A DNA stretch of 64,000 nucleotides from the NCBI GenBank assembly GCA_045576235.1, contig JAZNGA010000029.1, positions 1-64,000 on the forward strand, in the 5' to 3' direction. Of this stretch, positions 51,571 through 60,944 are shown in pieces. Source of the stretch: SIG437 sp045576235 (GTDB lineage Bacteria; Bacillota; Clostridia; UBA1381; UBA9506). The position numbers and the translations under genes were made by a program. The notes below the pieces were generated by a model, which did no database searches, was not told the DNA's origin, and was given only the letters and a program-made list of their open reading frames with translations. Position 1 is the first letter of the stretch; the number at the start of each line of letters is the position of its first letter.

Positions 51571-53004
51571 TCATTTCCTTTTATATATCTTATTATAGCA
51601 TCTGAATTTGTTTTTATCAATACCTTCCAGTTGCTCTTTAGTTATTCTCATCTGCCAGTTTCCGTTTTTTTCTCCGGGAATGTTCATTCTCCATGCAGAA
51701 TCAAGGCATAAAATGTCCTGAATCGGCAAAATCACAATGTCAGCGTGACTTGCAAATAATGCTCTTATTGCGCTGTCTATATTTCCTTCAAAATCATCGG
51801 AAGCAACATCACAGTAATCTGAAAACCTTTTTTTGCTATCATAATCAAGTTTTTTTAAATATCCTGACAGCGTGTCATTATCGTGAGTTCCTGAATATGC
51901 CACGCAGTTTGCTTCATAATTATGCGGCATATGCATATTGTCAGAATTATCAAAAAAACCAAACTGAAGCACTCTTGTTCTTAAGAAGCCGCTTTCTTCT
52001 GCAAGCTTTTCCGCATCAGGCGTAATTTCTCCCAAATCCTCTGCAATTATCAGTCTGTCTCCCCACACATCATTAATTCGTTTAATTAATTCCATCCCCG
52101 GACCCTTAAGCCATTTTCCGTTTTTTGCTGTCTTTTCACCATATGGCACGGCCCAGAAAGATTCTAATCCTCTGAAATGGTCAATCCTCACTCCGTCAAA
52201 GAGCTCAAAGCTATGAGATAATCTATCCATCCACCACAAAAAGTCTGTCTCCTTCATTTTCTCCCAATCATAGAGAGGATTTCCCCAGAGCTGTCCTTCA
52301 ACTGAAAAATAATCAGGCGGAACGCCTGAAACGAAGGTCGGAAAATTATCTCTATCAAGCATAAAAAGCTCCCTGTTTCCCCACACATCAGAGCTCTCAA
52401 GTGAAACATAAATCGGTATGTCGCCAATGATTTTAATTCCTTTGGAGTTTGCATAATCCTTAATTCTCTTCCATTGAGCAAAAAATTCATATTGAATGAA
52501 TTTCCACATAAAAAATGTCTCTTGGCAAAGCTTTTTTTCGTCCCAGTCTCTCCACGCCTTTCCTCTATTTGCCTCTTTCATTGCCATAAACCTGCAAAAC
52601 TTTTCAATATGTGGGTTTTCGTTTATGAATTTTTCGATTTTTTCCTGATAGGTGACGCGTCTTGAGATTTTGCGTAAAAATGAAATCCTTTCCTCCTTCA
52701 GCCTTTCATATTCGGCGTGATAAGGCTGGTGTTGCCTTTGAGAGAAAAGCTCTGTCTCTGTCATCAGACCTTTATTTTTCAACTGCTCCAAATCCACAAA
52801 ATATGGGTTACCTGCAAAGGAAGAATATGACTGATAAGGCGAGTTGAAGTTGTCGAGCACGCCAAATGGCAGAACCTGCCATAAGGAAAAACCGCAGTCG
52901 CTTAAAAAGTCAACAAATTCCTTTGCATTTTTCCCAAAGCTCCCGATTGAAAACTCTCCGAATAGCGAAGATATGTGCATAAGCACACCGCTTTTTCTTT
53001 TCAT
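51571..53004 (-). CDS. malQ: 4-alpha-glucanotransferase (GH77)
   Basis: This 477-residue amylomaltase has MHISSLFGEFSIGSFG at the N-terminus. The catalytic Asp is in RIDHFRGLESFWAVP (about residue 285), the acid/base Glu in IIAEDLGEITPDA, and the transition-state Asp in YSGTHDNDTLSGYL. It transfers maltodextrin segments between glucans. It is 15 bp after glgP in the glgA-glgP-malQ operon. Confidence 0.96.
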   Translation of the reverse strand: MKRKSGVLMHISSLFGEFSIGSFGKNAKEFVDFLSDCGFSLWQVLPFGVLDNFNSPYQSYSSFAGNPYFVDLEQLKNKGLMTETELFSQRQHQPYHAEYERLKEERISFLRKISRRVTYQEKIEKFINENPHIEKFCRFMAMKEANRGKAWRDWDEKKLCQETFFMWKFIQYEFFAQWKRIKDYANSKGIKIIGDIPIYVSLESSDVWGNRELFMLDRDNFPTFVSGVPPDYFSVEGQLWGNPLYDWEKMKETDFLWWMDRLSHSFELFDGVRIDHFRGLESFWAVPYGEKTAKNGKWLKGPGMELIKRINDVWGDRLIIAEDLGEITPDAEKLAEESGFLRTRVLQFGFFDNSDNMHMPHNYEANCVAYSGTHDNDTLSGYLKKLDYDSKKRFSDYCDVASDDFEGNIDSAIRALFASHADIVILPIQDILCLDSAWRMNIPGEKNGNWQMRITKEQLEGIDKNKFRCYNKIYKRK

Positions 53005-53019
53005 AAAAAACCTTTTCTC

Positions 53020-55428
53020 CTATTTCACGGGCGTTATATGCCAGATTTTTTCCGCATATTCTTTGACGCTTCTGTCAGATGCAAACATTCCTGCGCCTGC
53101 AATGTTTTTAAGCGACATTTTTGTAAACGCTTCCTCATCCTGATAAACAGCATCAATCTTATCGTGAATTTCACAATATGCCCTAAAATCTGCAAGGCAC
53201 ATAAATTGGTCCTGATTTAATAAATTATCATAAATCTTATCAAAGCTGACGCCGCCTATCGCTCCGCTTTTAATAAATTCAAGCACCTCTTTGAGCTCTC
53301 TGTCATTATCATAATATGAGCGCGGATTATAGCCTTTTCCATAAAGCTCACTTACCTCATGCGCTTTGAGTCCGAAAAGGAAAATGTTCTTTTCGCCGAC
53401 CGACTCAAAAATCTCAACATTAGCTCCATCTAAAGTTCCGCAAGTGACAGCTCCGTTTATCATAAATTTCATATTTCCCGTTCCTGAAGCCTCTTTTCCC
53501 GCCTGAGAAATCTGCTCACTGATGTCTGCTGCAGGAATGATAATTTCAGCAAGCGAAACTCTGTAGTCTGCAAGAAAAACGACTTTAATATAGTCTCTTG
53601 TCTCGGCGTCTTTTTCAATCATATCGGAAACGGCGCAAATCAGTCTTATGATTTCTTTTGCCATATAGTAGCCTTTGGATGCTTTAGCTGCAAAAATAAA
53701 TGTTTTCGGCTGTGGTCTTAAGCCTTCAAACTTAATTTTTCTATACATATAGATAATGTGAAGCACATTTAAAAGCTGACGCTTATATTCATGAAGCCTT
53801 TTGACCTGAATGTCAAAAATTGAGTCGCAGCTGACTGTAATTCCATTCGTTTTTGCAATATAATCAGCCAGACGCTTTTTGTTTTTAAATTTGATTTCCC
53901 TTAAAGCATTAAGAACTTCTTTGTCATCATAAAAATCGTTAAATTTTGAAATTTCATTTAAGTCTTTAACAAATCCGTCACCAATTCTATCTTTAAGCAA
54001 ATCTGAAAGAAGCGGATTTGCCTGACACAGCCATCTCCTGTGAGCAATTCCGTTTGTCACATTCGTGAGTTTTTCAGGGAAAGCCTTGTGAAATTCTTTA
54101 AATGTGTCGATTTTCAAAATTTCCGAGTGAAGTTTAGAAACACCATTAACGCTGTAGCAACAAGCCATGCAGAGATTTGCCATTTTCACCACCGAACCCG
54201 ATATGATTGACATTTCATTAAGACTTTCTGCAGACTCATTTAAGTTTTTGAAAGTTGAGCTGCAAAAACGCCTGTTAATTTCCTCAATGATTGTGAATAT
54301 TCTCGGCAGATGAGATTTAATCAGATGGACAGGCCATTTTTCAAGAGCCTCGCTCATAACGGTGTGATTTGTGTAGGCTAAAGTTTTCGTGCAGATTTCC
54401 CACGCTTTATCCCACGAATAGCCATAGTCATCAAGGAAAATTCGCATAAGCTCAGGAACGCAAAGAGACGGATGAGTGTCATTTATGTGAATCACGACCT
54501 TGTCTTTAAGGTTATCAAATGTCTTATATTTATCATAATGCTTTTTTGCAATCTGCTGAAGCGACGCACTGACAAAGAAATATTGTTGCTTAATTCGCAG
54601 AGATTTTCCGCTTTCATTATCGTCTGCAGGATATAGAACCCTTGAAATTGAGCTTGCTATCGCCTCTTTTTCAGAAGCTTTCCCATGCTCACCACGAGCA
54701 AACAGGTCCATATCAAACCCTTCCTTGCTTTTTGCTCCCCAGAGTCTTAATGTGTTCACGGCATCGGTGTCATAACCTGAAATCAGCAAATCATAAGGAA
54801 TTGCCGTGACACTTGTATAGTTTTTATGCTCTGTTTTAAGTCCGCTTTCTGTCCAGTTTTCAAAAATTTCTCCAAAAAATTTCACCTCTAAAGCTTCATC
54901 AGGTCGCGGGATGAGCCAATGACCGCCAAGCTCTAACCAATCGTCAGGGAATTCCATCTGCCAACCGTTTGAAATCACCTGCTTGAAAATTCCAAAATCA
55001 TATTTAATCGAAAATCCCGTTGCGGGATATGAAAGACTTGTGAGTGAATCCATATAGCACGAAGCAAGCCTCCCAAGCCCTCCGTTTCCGAGCCCTGCAT
55101 CAGGCTCCATTTCATAGAGTCTTTCTATGTCAAAGCCCGATTCTTTTAGCATATTGCGAACTTCATTCTCTATTCCAAGATTCCATAGATTGTTTTTAAG
55201 CGATGTGCCGACCAAAAACTCCATCGACATATAGTAAACCTGCTTTGCGCCTTCTTCCTTCACCTTTTTGCTGAATTTATACCTTTTTTCTGCCAGAACC
55301 TGATTAATAGTGCAAACAACAGCCTGAAAAACCTGTCTCTCACTTGCTGATTCTAAGTCGCTCCCAAAATTTATCTCCACATATTTTTCAACCTTTTCTT
55401 TCAGTTCCTGTGCTGAAATTTTTGACAT
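53020..55428 (-). CDS. glgP: Glycogen/starch/alpha-glucan phosphorylase
   Basis: This 802-residue GH/GT35 enzyme shows VYYMSMEFLVGTSLKNNL, the glycine loop DAGLGNGGLGRLASCY (about 107-122), THPSLCVPELMRIFLDD and the PLP-Lys site ASGTGNMKFMINGA (about residue 640). It releases glucose-1-phosphate from glycogen with phosphate. It is cotranscribed with glgA (15 bp) and malQ (15 bp). Length is normal. Confidence 0.97.
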   Translation of the reverse strand: MSKISAQELKEKVEKYVEINFGSDLESASERQVFQAVVCTINQVLAEKRYKFSKKVKEEGAKQVYYMSMEFLVGTSLKNNLWNLGIENEVRNMLKESGFDIERLYEMEPDAGLGNGGLGRLASCYMDSLTSLSYPATGFSIKYDFGIFKQVISNGWQMEFPDDWLELGGHWLIPRPDEALEVKFFGEIFENWTESGLKTEHKNYTSVTAIPYDLLISGYDTDAVNTLRLWGAKSKEGFDMDLFARGEHGKASEKEAIASSISRVLYPADDNESGKSLRIKQQYFFVSASLQQIAKKHYDKYKTFDNLKDKVVIHINDTHPSLCVPELMRIFLDDYGYSWDKAWEICTKTLAYTNHTVMSEALEKWPVHLIKSHLPRIFTIIEEINRRFCSSTFKNLNESAESLNEMSIISGSVVKMANLCMACCYSVNGVSKLHSEILKIDTFKEFHKAFPEKLTNVTNGIAHRRWLCQANPLLSDLLKDRIGDGFVKDLNEISKFNDFYDDKEVLNALREIKFKNKKRLADYIAKTNGITVSCDSIFDIQVKRLHEYKRQLLNVLHIIYMYRKIKFEGLRPQPKTFIFAAKASKGYYMAKEIIRLICAVSDMIEKDAETRDYIKVVFLADYRVSLAEIIIPAADISEQISQAGKEASGTGNMKFMINGAVTCGTLDGANVEIFESVGEKNIFLFGLKAHEVSELYGKGYNPRSYYDNDRELKEVLEFIKSGAIGGVSFDKIYDNLLNQDQFMCLADFRAYCEIHDKIDAVYQDEEAFTKMSLKNIAGAGMFASDRSVKEYAEKIWHITPVK

Positions 55429-55443
55429 CTATAATCACCTTTC

Positions 55444-56865
55444 TTAAATTAATTCATTATACATCTTAATATATTCCCTCGCGGAAAGCTCCCAGCTCAA
55501 ATCCTGCGATAGCGCATTTTTTCTGATTTTGAGCCAGTCTTTCTTGTTTTTATAGATTTCTATGGCTCTCTTTATTGCGTCTAACATATCATAGGCATTG
55601 AAACTTTTAAAGGTCACTCCGTTCCCCTCTCCCGTTTCGTGATTATATGCCGTGACGGTGTCATAAAGTCCGCCAACCTCGTGCACAATCGGAATTGTTC
55701 CGTAGCGCATTGCAATCATTTGTGCAAGACCGCATGGCTCCGATTTGGAAGGCATTAAAAACAGGTCGGCGCCTGCATAAATCATTGATGCAACTTTAGG
55801 GTCAAAACAAACGGCGCCCCTGACCTTGTCATAGTTTCTGCTCTCCCACTCATGCATCATATTTTCAAATTCCGCCTCCCCCGTTCCCAAAACAACGAGC
55901 TGAATTTCAAGCTTTGAAATTTCGTCTGAAACATCATAAAAAAGCTCAAGCCCTTTTTGTTTGGTGAGCCTTGTCACCATGCCGATCAGCGGAACATCTG
56001 CTTTTTCTTCAAGTGCCATATGCTTTTGGAGCGCAGTTTTGTTAAAGCGTTTGTTTTGAAGTGTTTTCGCAGAATAATTTGTTTTAATGTACTTATCTGT
56101 TTCAGGGTTAAAAACTTCTGTGTCAATCCCATTTATAATCCCTCTGATTTTGTCCCGTCTTGCATTTAATATGTTATGAAGACCGAATGAATGTTCCCCT
56201 GTCGAAATTTCCTCGGCATATTTTCTGCTCACGGTAGAAACGATATCAGATGCCTCAATTCCGCCCTTTAAAACATTTATGTCCCCATCATACATTAAAA
56301 TCTCTTTTTGCTCTTCACTGAGTCCGAAAAGCTCTCCTAAAACATATGGATTGAATTTGCCCTGAAATTCAATATTATGAATTGAAAGGACTGTCTTAAT
56401 TGACTTAAACTCTTCTCTGTGGCGAAACAATGCATTAAGATAAACGCTTATCAGCGCCGTATGCCAGTCGTTTGCGTGTATGATGTCGGGAATGAAATCT
56501 ATGACAGGAATAATTTCTAAAACTGCCCTTGAGAAAAAAGCAAATCTTTCCCCGTCATCAATCTCACCGTAAACCTTGTCTCGATTGAAATATTGTTCAT
56601 TGTCAATAAAGTAATATTTAACACCATCGCATATAGCGCAGAAGACTCCGCAATAGCTTTTCCTCCAGCTGTTTTCGACTGTTATGTTTGTAATGTATTC
56701 CATCTTTTGTCTTAAATCATAATTAATCGCAGAATATAGCGGCAAAACAACCCTTGCATCAATTCCCTTTTTAAAAAGCTCTTTAGGAAGTCCTCCCAAA
56801 ACATCACCGAGACCGCCAACCTTAACGAAAGGAGAAGCCTCTGCCGCTGCAAACAAAATCTTCAT
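55444..56865 (-). CDS. glgA: Glycogen synthase (GT5)
   Basis: This 473-residue enzyme has the ADP-glucose-binding KVGGLGDVLGGLPKEL (about residues 15-30), IIHANDWHTALISVYL, IGMVTRLTKQKGLELF and SEPCGLAQMIAMRYGTIPIVHEVGGL (about 377-402). It extends alpha-1,4-glucan from ADP-glucose. glgC/glgD and glgB are not in this window. The 226-bp gap to the divergent amylase gene must hold both promoters: a TTGACA on the minus strand near 56975 lacks a good -10, and I could not define the rest. Confidence 0.95.
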   Translation of the reverse strand: MKILFAAAEASPFVKVGGLGDVLGGLPKELFKKGIDARVVLPLYSAINYDLRQKMEYITNITVENSWRKSYCGVFCAICDGVKYYFIDNEQYFNRDKVYGEIDDGERFAFFSRAVLEIIPVIDFIPDIIHANDWHTALISVYLNALFRHREEFKSIKTVLSIHNIEFQGKFNPYVLGELFGLSEEQKEILMYDGDINVLKGGIEASDIVSTVSRKYAEEISTGEHSFGLHNILNARRDKIRGIINGIDTEVFNPETDKYIKTNYSAKTLQNKRFNKTALQKHMALEEKADVPLIGMVTRLTKQKGLELFYDVSDEISKLEIQLVVLGTGEAEFENMMHEWESRNYDKVRGAVCFDPKVASMIYAGADLFLMPSKSEPCGLAQMIAMRYGTIPIVHEVGGLYDTVTAYNHETGEGNGVTFKSFNAYDMLDAIKRAIEIYKNKKDWLKIRKNALSQDLSWELSAREYIKMYNELI

Positions 56866-57091
56866 AAATTCTTCATCCTTAATCTCTGCTTAGTCATCGG
56901 AGAGTCGACCCGATTACAACGCAAACTATCCATTGCAAAGCAGTTATGTTTTATTAAAATTCTTAAATATTTTATGTCAATTTAAACCGATTTATTATTA
57001 TCATATGAAAAATTATTTATAAATCCCCGTATTTTTTTACACATTATCGACATAAGCTATTGTCAATAACTTTTTTATCGGAGATGACAGA

Positions 57092-58918
57092 ATGATAAAT
57101 GTTTTATATGATTCAAAATCTGAGGATTTTAAAAAACCCTTTGGAGCTGTTAAAAACGGAGAAATGGTCTCTTTTTCCATTTATGTTTCAACAGATATGA
57201 CTCTTTCTTCCGTCAGGTTTATATGCCGAAAGGAAGGCGGCGAAATAGCCTCTGCTCAAATGACCGAAGAAAGACGACAAGGAGAATTTGCTGTCTATAA
57301 GAAAGAGCTGTCGTTTGATGATATCGGGCTTTATTTTTACAGATTTGAGGTTGAAACAGAAAAAGAAACATTTTTCATAGGCTCAAATGACGGAGTTGCA
57401 GAGACTGATGGTTTTCTTCCCGAATGGCAATTGACCGTTTACGATAGGACTTTCAAAACGCCCGACTGGGCAAAGGGCTCTGTTATGTATCAGATTTTTC
57501 CCGACAGATTTGCTAAAAGCGAAAAATTCACTCCCGAAAACGCTAAAAACAAAAGGAAAATTCACGATAACTGGTATGATATTCCTGAATTTATCTACGA
57601 CACGCCCGACTACAAGGCAAACGACTTTTTTTGCGGAAACATCGAGGGAATTATCGAAAGGCTGCCATATATAAAGATGCTCGGTGTAAACAGCATATAT
57701 CTCAATCCTGTTTTTGAAAGTCCCGAATATCACAGATACAGCACAGGAGACTACTTAAAAATTGACCCCTATTTCGGCACAAACGAACAATTCAAAAAGC
57801 TCTGTGATAAATGTGCAAAGGAAGGAATTAAAATCATTTTAGACGGTGTTTTCAGCCACACAGGAGCTGACAGCATCTATTTTAATAAATATTCAAATTA
57901 CAAAAGCGTCGGAGCTTTTAATTCGGTGAATTCCCCCTACCACAGCTGGTATCAATTTTATGATTATCCCGAAAAATATGAATGTTGGTGGGGGTTTGAA
58001 AATCTTCCGAATGTCAAAGAAACCCACCCCGAATATCTGGAATTCATCACAGGTGAAAAAGGCGTCACAAACTTCTGGCAGGACCTCGGCGCAGGTGGTT
58101 GGAGGCTTGATGTCTGTGACGAGCTTCCTGATGAATTTTTAGATAAATTATATAAAAGGGTGAAATCAAAGGACGAAAACGCGCTCATCATAGGCGAAGT
58201 CTGGGAGGACGCAACAACAAAATTCGCCTATGGCAAAAGAAGGCGCTATCTCCTCGGCGGACAGATGGACAGCGTCATGAATTATCCCTGGAGGACTGCC
58301 ATTTTAGATTTTGTAAAATATGGCGACGAAAAGCTTTTTTATAAAAGAATTATGAGCATCATGGAAAACTATCCGCCACAAGTGATACATTGTCTCATGA
58401 ACATCATCTCAACGCACGACACAGTCCGCGCAATAACACATTTTGGCGTTGACAGGGTTATAGCGGACAGAGAAAAAGGCAGCTTTAAAATGAGCAAAGA
58501 GGAATATAGAAACGGAAAGCAATCGCTTTTCTTAGCCGCATTTCTGCAGTTCACGCTCCCTGGTATGCCGTGTATATATTACGGAGATGAGGTCGGACTT
58601 GGTGGCTTTTCTGACCCCTATTCGAGAATGGCTTTCCCTTATGGGAAAGAAGATGTGGAAATCTTTGATTATTATAAAACGCTCTCAAAAATCAGAAATA
58701 TCTATAGAAAAGATTTCATTTCAACTTTTAAATGTTATTCATTATCAGACGGACTCTTTGCCTTCAAAACAGGAAACCTGCTTTGTGCAATAAATGTCGG
58801 AAATAAAAAAAGCTATCTGGAAGCAAAAAACAGAGAACTCATTTTCCCCCACGGAGAAATATGTCTTTTTGACCACGGGATTGACCTTTTACCTAAATCA
58901 GCCGTCATTTTAAGATGA
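57092..58918 (+). CDS. GH13 alpha-amylase / neopullulanase-type maltodextrin hydrolase
   Basis: This 608-residue protein has an N-terminal CBM34-like beta domain (residues ~1-115) and a GH13 barrel with all four motifs: ILDGVFSHTG, GWRLDVCDEL (nucleophile Asp), IIGEVWED (acid/base Glu) and NIISTHDTVRA. No signal peptide is seen, so it acts inside the cell, probably as a cyclomaltodextrinase/neopullulanase (GH13_20-like) on maltodextrins. It is divergent from the glycogen operon. The RBS GGAGATG precedes the ATG. Confidence 0.93.
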   Translation: MINVLYDSKSEDFKKPFGAVKNGEMVSFSIYVSTDMTLSSVRFICRKEGGEIASAQMTEERRQGEFAVYKKELSFDDIGLYFYRFEVETEKETFFIGSNDGVAETDGFLPEWQLTVYDRTFKTPDWAKGSVMYQIFPDRFAKSEKFTPENAKNKRKIHDNWYDIPEFIYDTPDYKANDFFCGNIEGIIERLPYIKMLGVNSIYLNPVFESPEYHRYSTGDYLKIDPYFGTNEQFKKLCDKCAKEGIKIILDGVFSHTGADSIYFNKYSNYKSVGAFNSVNSPYHSWYQFYDYPEKYECWWGFENLPNVKETHPEYLEFITGEKGVTNFWQDLGAGGWRLDVCDELPDEFLDKLYKRVKSKDENALIIGEVWEDATTKFAYGKRRRYLLGGQMDSVMNYPWRTAILDFVKYGDEKLFYKRIMSIMENYPPQVIHCLMNIISTHDTVRAITHFGVDRVIADREKGSFKMSKEEYRNGKQSLFLAAFLQFTLPGMPCIYYGDEVGLGGFSDPYSRMAFPYGKEDVEIFDYYKTLSKIRNIYRKDFISTFKCYSLSDGLFAFKTGNLLCAINVGNKKSYLEAKNRELIFPHGEICLFDHGIDLLPKSAVILR

Positions 58919-58929
58919 TATAAAAAAAG

Positions 58930-58961
58930 GCTGTAGCAAAATGAGTTCATTTTGCTACAGC
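58930..58961. terminator. Bidirectional terminator between amylase and uvrB
   Basis: GCTGTAGCAAAATGA and TCATTTTGCTACAGC form a 15-bp stem with a very short loop. A-rich and T-rich flanks allow use by both converging genes. Confidence 0.93.
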
Positions 58962-58973
58962 TCCTTAAAAAAG

Positions 58974-60944
58974 CTATTTATTGTTTTTTTCAGAAAGAAC
59001 TTTAATCTTATCTCTGAGTTTCGCGGCATCTTCAAATCGAAGCTCGCTTGCCGCAAGACGCATCTTTTCCGAAAGAATTTCAATTTGCATATTAATATCC
59101 ATTGTCTTGCTGATTTTAATGTCCTTAATATCAGCATCAGGCTCTTCCTCCGTTGCGGAAAGAACATCTCTTATGCCTTTTGAAATAGTCTTCGGTGTTA
59201 TGTTATGCTTTTTATTATATTCTGTTTGCAGAGCCCTTCTTCTGTTTGTTTCACAGATTGCATTTTTCATAGACTCCGTCACATTATCTGCATACATAAT
59301 AACGCTTCCTGATGCATTTCTTGCTGCTCTTCCTATCGTCTGAATCAAGGATGTGTATGAACGCAGGAACCCTTCTTTGTCGCTATCAAGTATTGCAACG
59401 AGCGAAACTTCAGGAATGTCAAGCCCCTCACGAAGAAGGTTGATACCAACCAAAACATCAAAAACACCGGCACGCAAATCTCTGACTATCTCCATTCTCT
59501 CAAAGGTCTTGACCTCTGAATGAAGATATTTAACCTTGATATCCATCTCACGCAAATAATCAGTTAAGTCTTCCGCCATTTTTTTAGTCAGAGTTGTGAC
59601 TAAGATGCGTTCATTTTTTTCCACGCGCATATTAATTTCGCTGACTAAGTCATCAATTTGTCCTTTAATCGGACGAACAGAAATTTCAGGGTCAACAAGT
59701 CCTGTTGGACGAATGACCTGCTCGACAACCCTGCAAGAACGCTCACATTCATATGGTGCAGGCGTTGCACTGACATAAATCACCTGATTTAATCTTTCGT
59801 TAAATTCATCAAATTTAAGCGGTCTGTTATCAAAAGCAGACGGAAGACGAAAGCCATAATCAACAAGCGCTTCTTTTCTCGACCTGTCTCCATTATACAT
59901 CGCTCTCACCTGCGGAATCGTCACATGAGACTCATCGACAACCAAAAGAAAGTCTTCGGGAAAATAGTCTAAAAGCGTAAACGGGGCAGAGCCCGGCTCT
60001 CTTCCACTTATGTGTCTTGAATAGTTTTCAATTCCCTGACAAAAGCCGATTTCTTTGAGCATCTCAATGTCATAGTTTGTTCTCTGCTCGATTCTCTGCG
60101 CCTCTAAAAGCTTATCATTATCCTTAAAAAACTTCACTCTTTTCTTTAGCTCTTCTTCAATTGTTTCTATGGCACGTGCTCTTTTTTCCGCTGTTGTGAC
60201 ATAGTGAGACGCGGGATATATGGCAATATGCTTTCGTTGCCCTAAAATCTCTCCTGTCACAGTGTCAATTTCGCTGATTCTGTCAATTTCGTCACCGAAA
60301 AACTCAATTCTGACAGCTCTGTCCGAGCTTTCTGCGGGAAAAACTTCCAAAGAATCACCGCGCACTCTGAATTTTCCACGAATAAAATTTATATCGTTTC
60401 TTTCATATTGAATATCTACAAGTTTTCTTAAAATGTCATCTCTTTTTTTTATCATACCCGGTCTTAATGAGACAACCATCTCATTATAATCTATCGGGTC
60501 GCCAAGTCCATAGATGCACGAAACACTCGAAACGATAATGACATCCCGTCTTTCAAAAAGCGCCGCTGTGGCACTGTGTCTTAATTTATCTATTTCATCA
60601 TTGATTGAAGCATCCTTTTCGATGTATGTGTCCGTGTGCGGAATGTAGGCCTCAGGCTGATAATAGTCATAATATGACACGAAAAATTCAACTGCATTTT
60701 CAGGAAAAAATTCTTTAAATTCTGCGCAAAGCTGTGCTGCTAAAATCTTATTATGTGCTAAAACGAGAGTCGGTTTTTTCACTCTCTCAATTGTTTTTGC
60801 AATCGTAAATGTTTTTCCTGAACCCGTGACTCCTAAAAGCGTCTGCTCCTTTTTTCCTTCTAAAATGCCCTTCGAAAGAGCATCTATCGCCTGCGGCTGA
60901 TCACCTTTCGGAACATAATCTGAAACTACCTTAAATTCGCTCAT
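58974..60944 (-). CDS. uvrB: Excinuclease ABC subunit B
   Basis: This 656-residue protein has Walker A GVTGSGKTFT (about residue 38), the beta-hairpin YYDYYQPEAYIP that clamps the damaged strand, helicase motifs (VDESHVTIPQ, QTIGRAARN) and a C-terminal UVR domain (LRFEDAAKLRDKI) that contacts UvrC. It is the damage-loading helicase of nucleotide excision repair. Its ATG overlaps the stop of the upstream repeat protein by 4 bp. uvrA is not in view. Confidence 0.98.
   Translation of the reverse strand: MSEFKVVSDYVPKGDQPQAIDALSKGILEGKKEQTLLGVTGSGKTFTIAKTIERVKKPTLVLAHNKILAAQLCAEFKEFFPENAVEFFVSYYDYYQPEAYIPHTDTYIEKDASINDEIDKLRHSATAALFERRDVIIVSSVSCIYGLGDPIDYNEMVVSLRPGMIKKRDDILRKLVDIQYERNDINFIRGKFRVRGDSLEVFPAESSDRAVRIEFFGDEIDRISEIDTVTGEILGQRKHIAIYPASHYVTTAEKRARAIETIEEELKKRVKFFKDNDKLLEAQRIEQRTNYDIEMLKEIGFCQGIENYSRHISGREPGSAPFTLLDYFPEDFLLVVDESHVTIPQVRAMYNGDRSRKEALVDYGFRLPSAFDNRPLKFDEFNERLNQVIYVSATPAPYECERSCRVVEQVIRPTGLVDPEISVRPIKGQIDDLVSEINMRVEKNERILVTTLTKKMAEDLTDYLREMDIKVKYLHSEVKTFERMEIVRDLRAGVFDVLVGINLLREGLDIPEVSLVAILDSDKEGFLRSYTSLIQTIGRAARNASGSVIMYADNVTESMKNAICETNRRRALQTEYNKKHNITPKTISKGIRDVLSATEEEPDADIKDIKISKTMDINMQIEILSEKMRLAASELRFEDAAKLRDKIKVLSEKNNK

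Noticed and set aside
56866..57091. Operator or riboswitch in the glgA/amylase divergent region
   Set aside because: Short imperfect repeats and one ATCGG/CCGAT stem are visible, but nothing exceeds what chance gives in AT-rich DNA.
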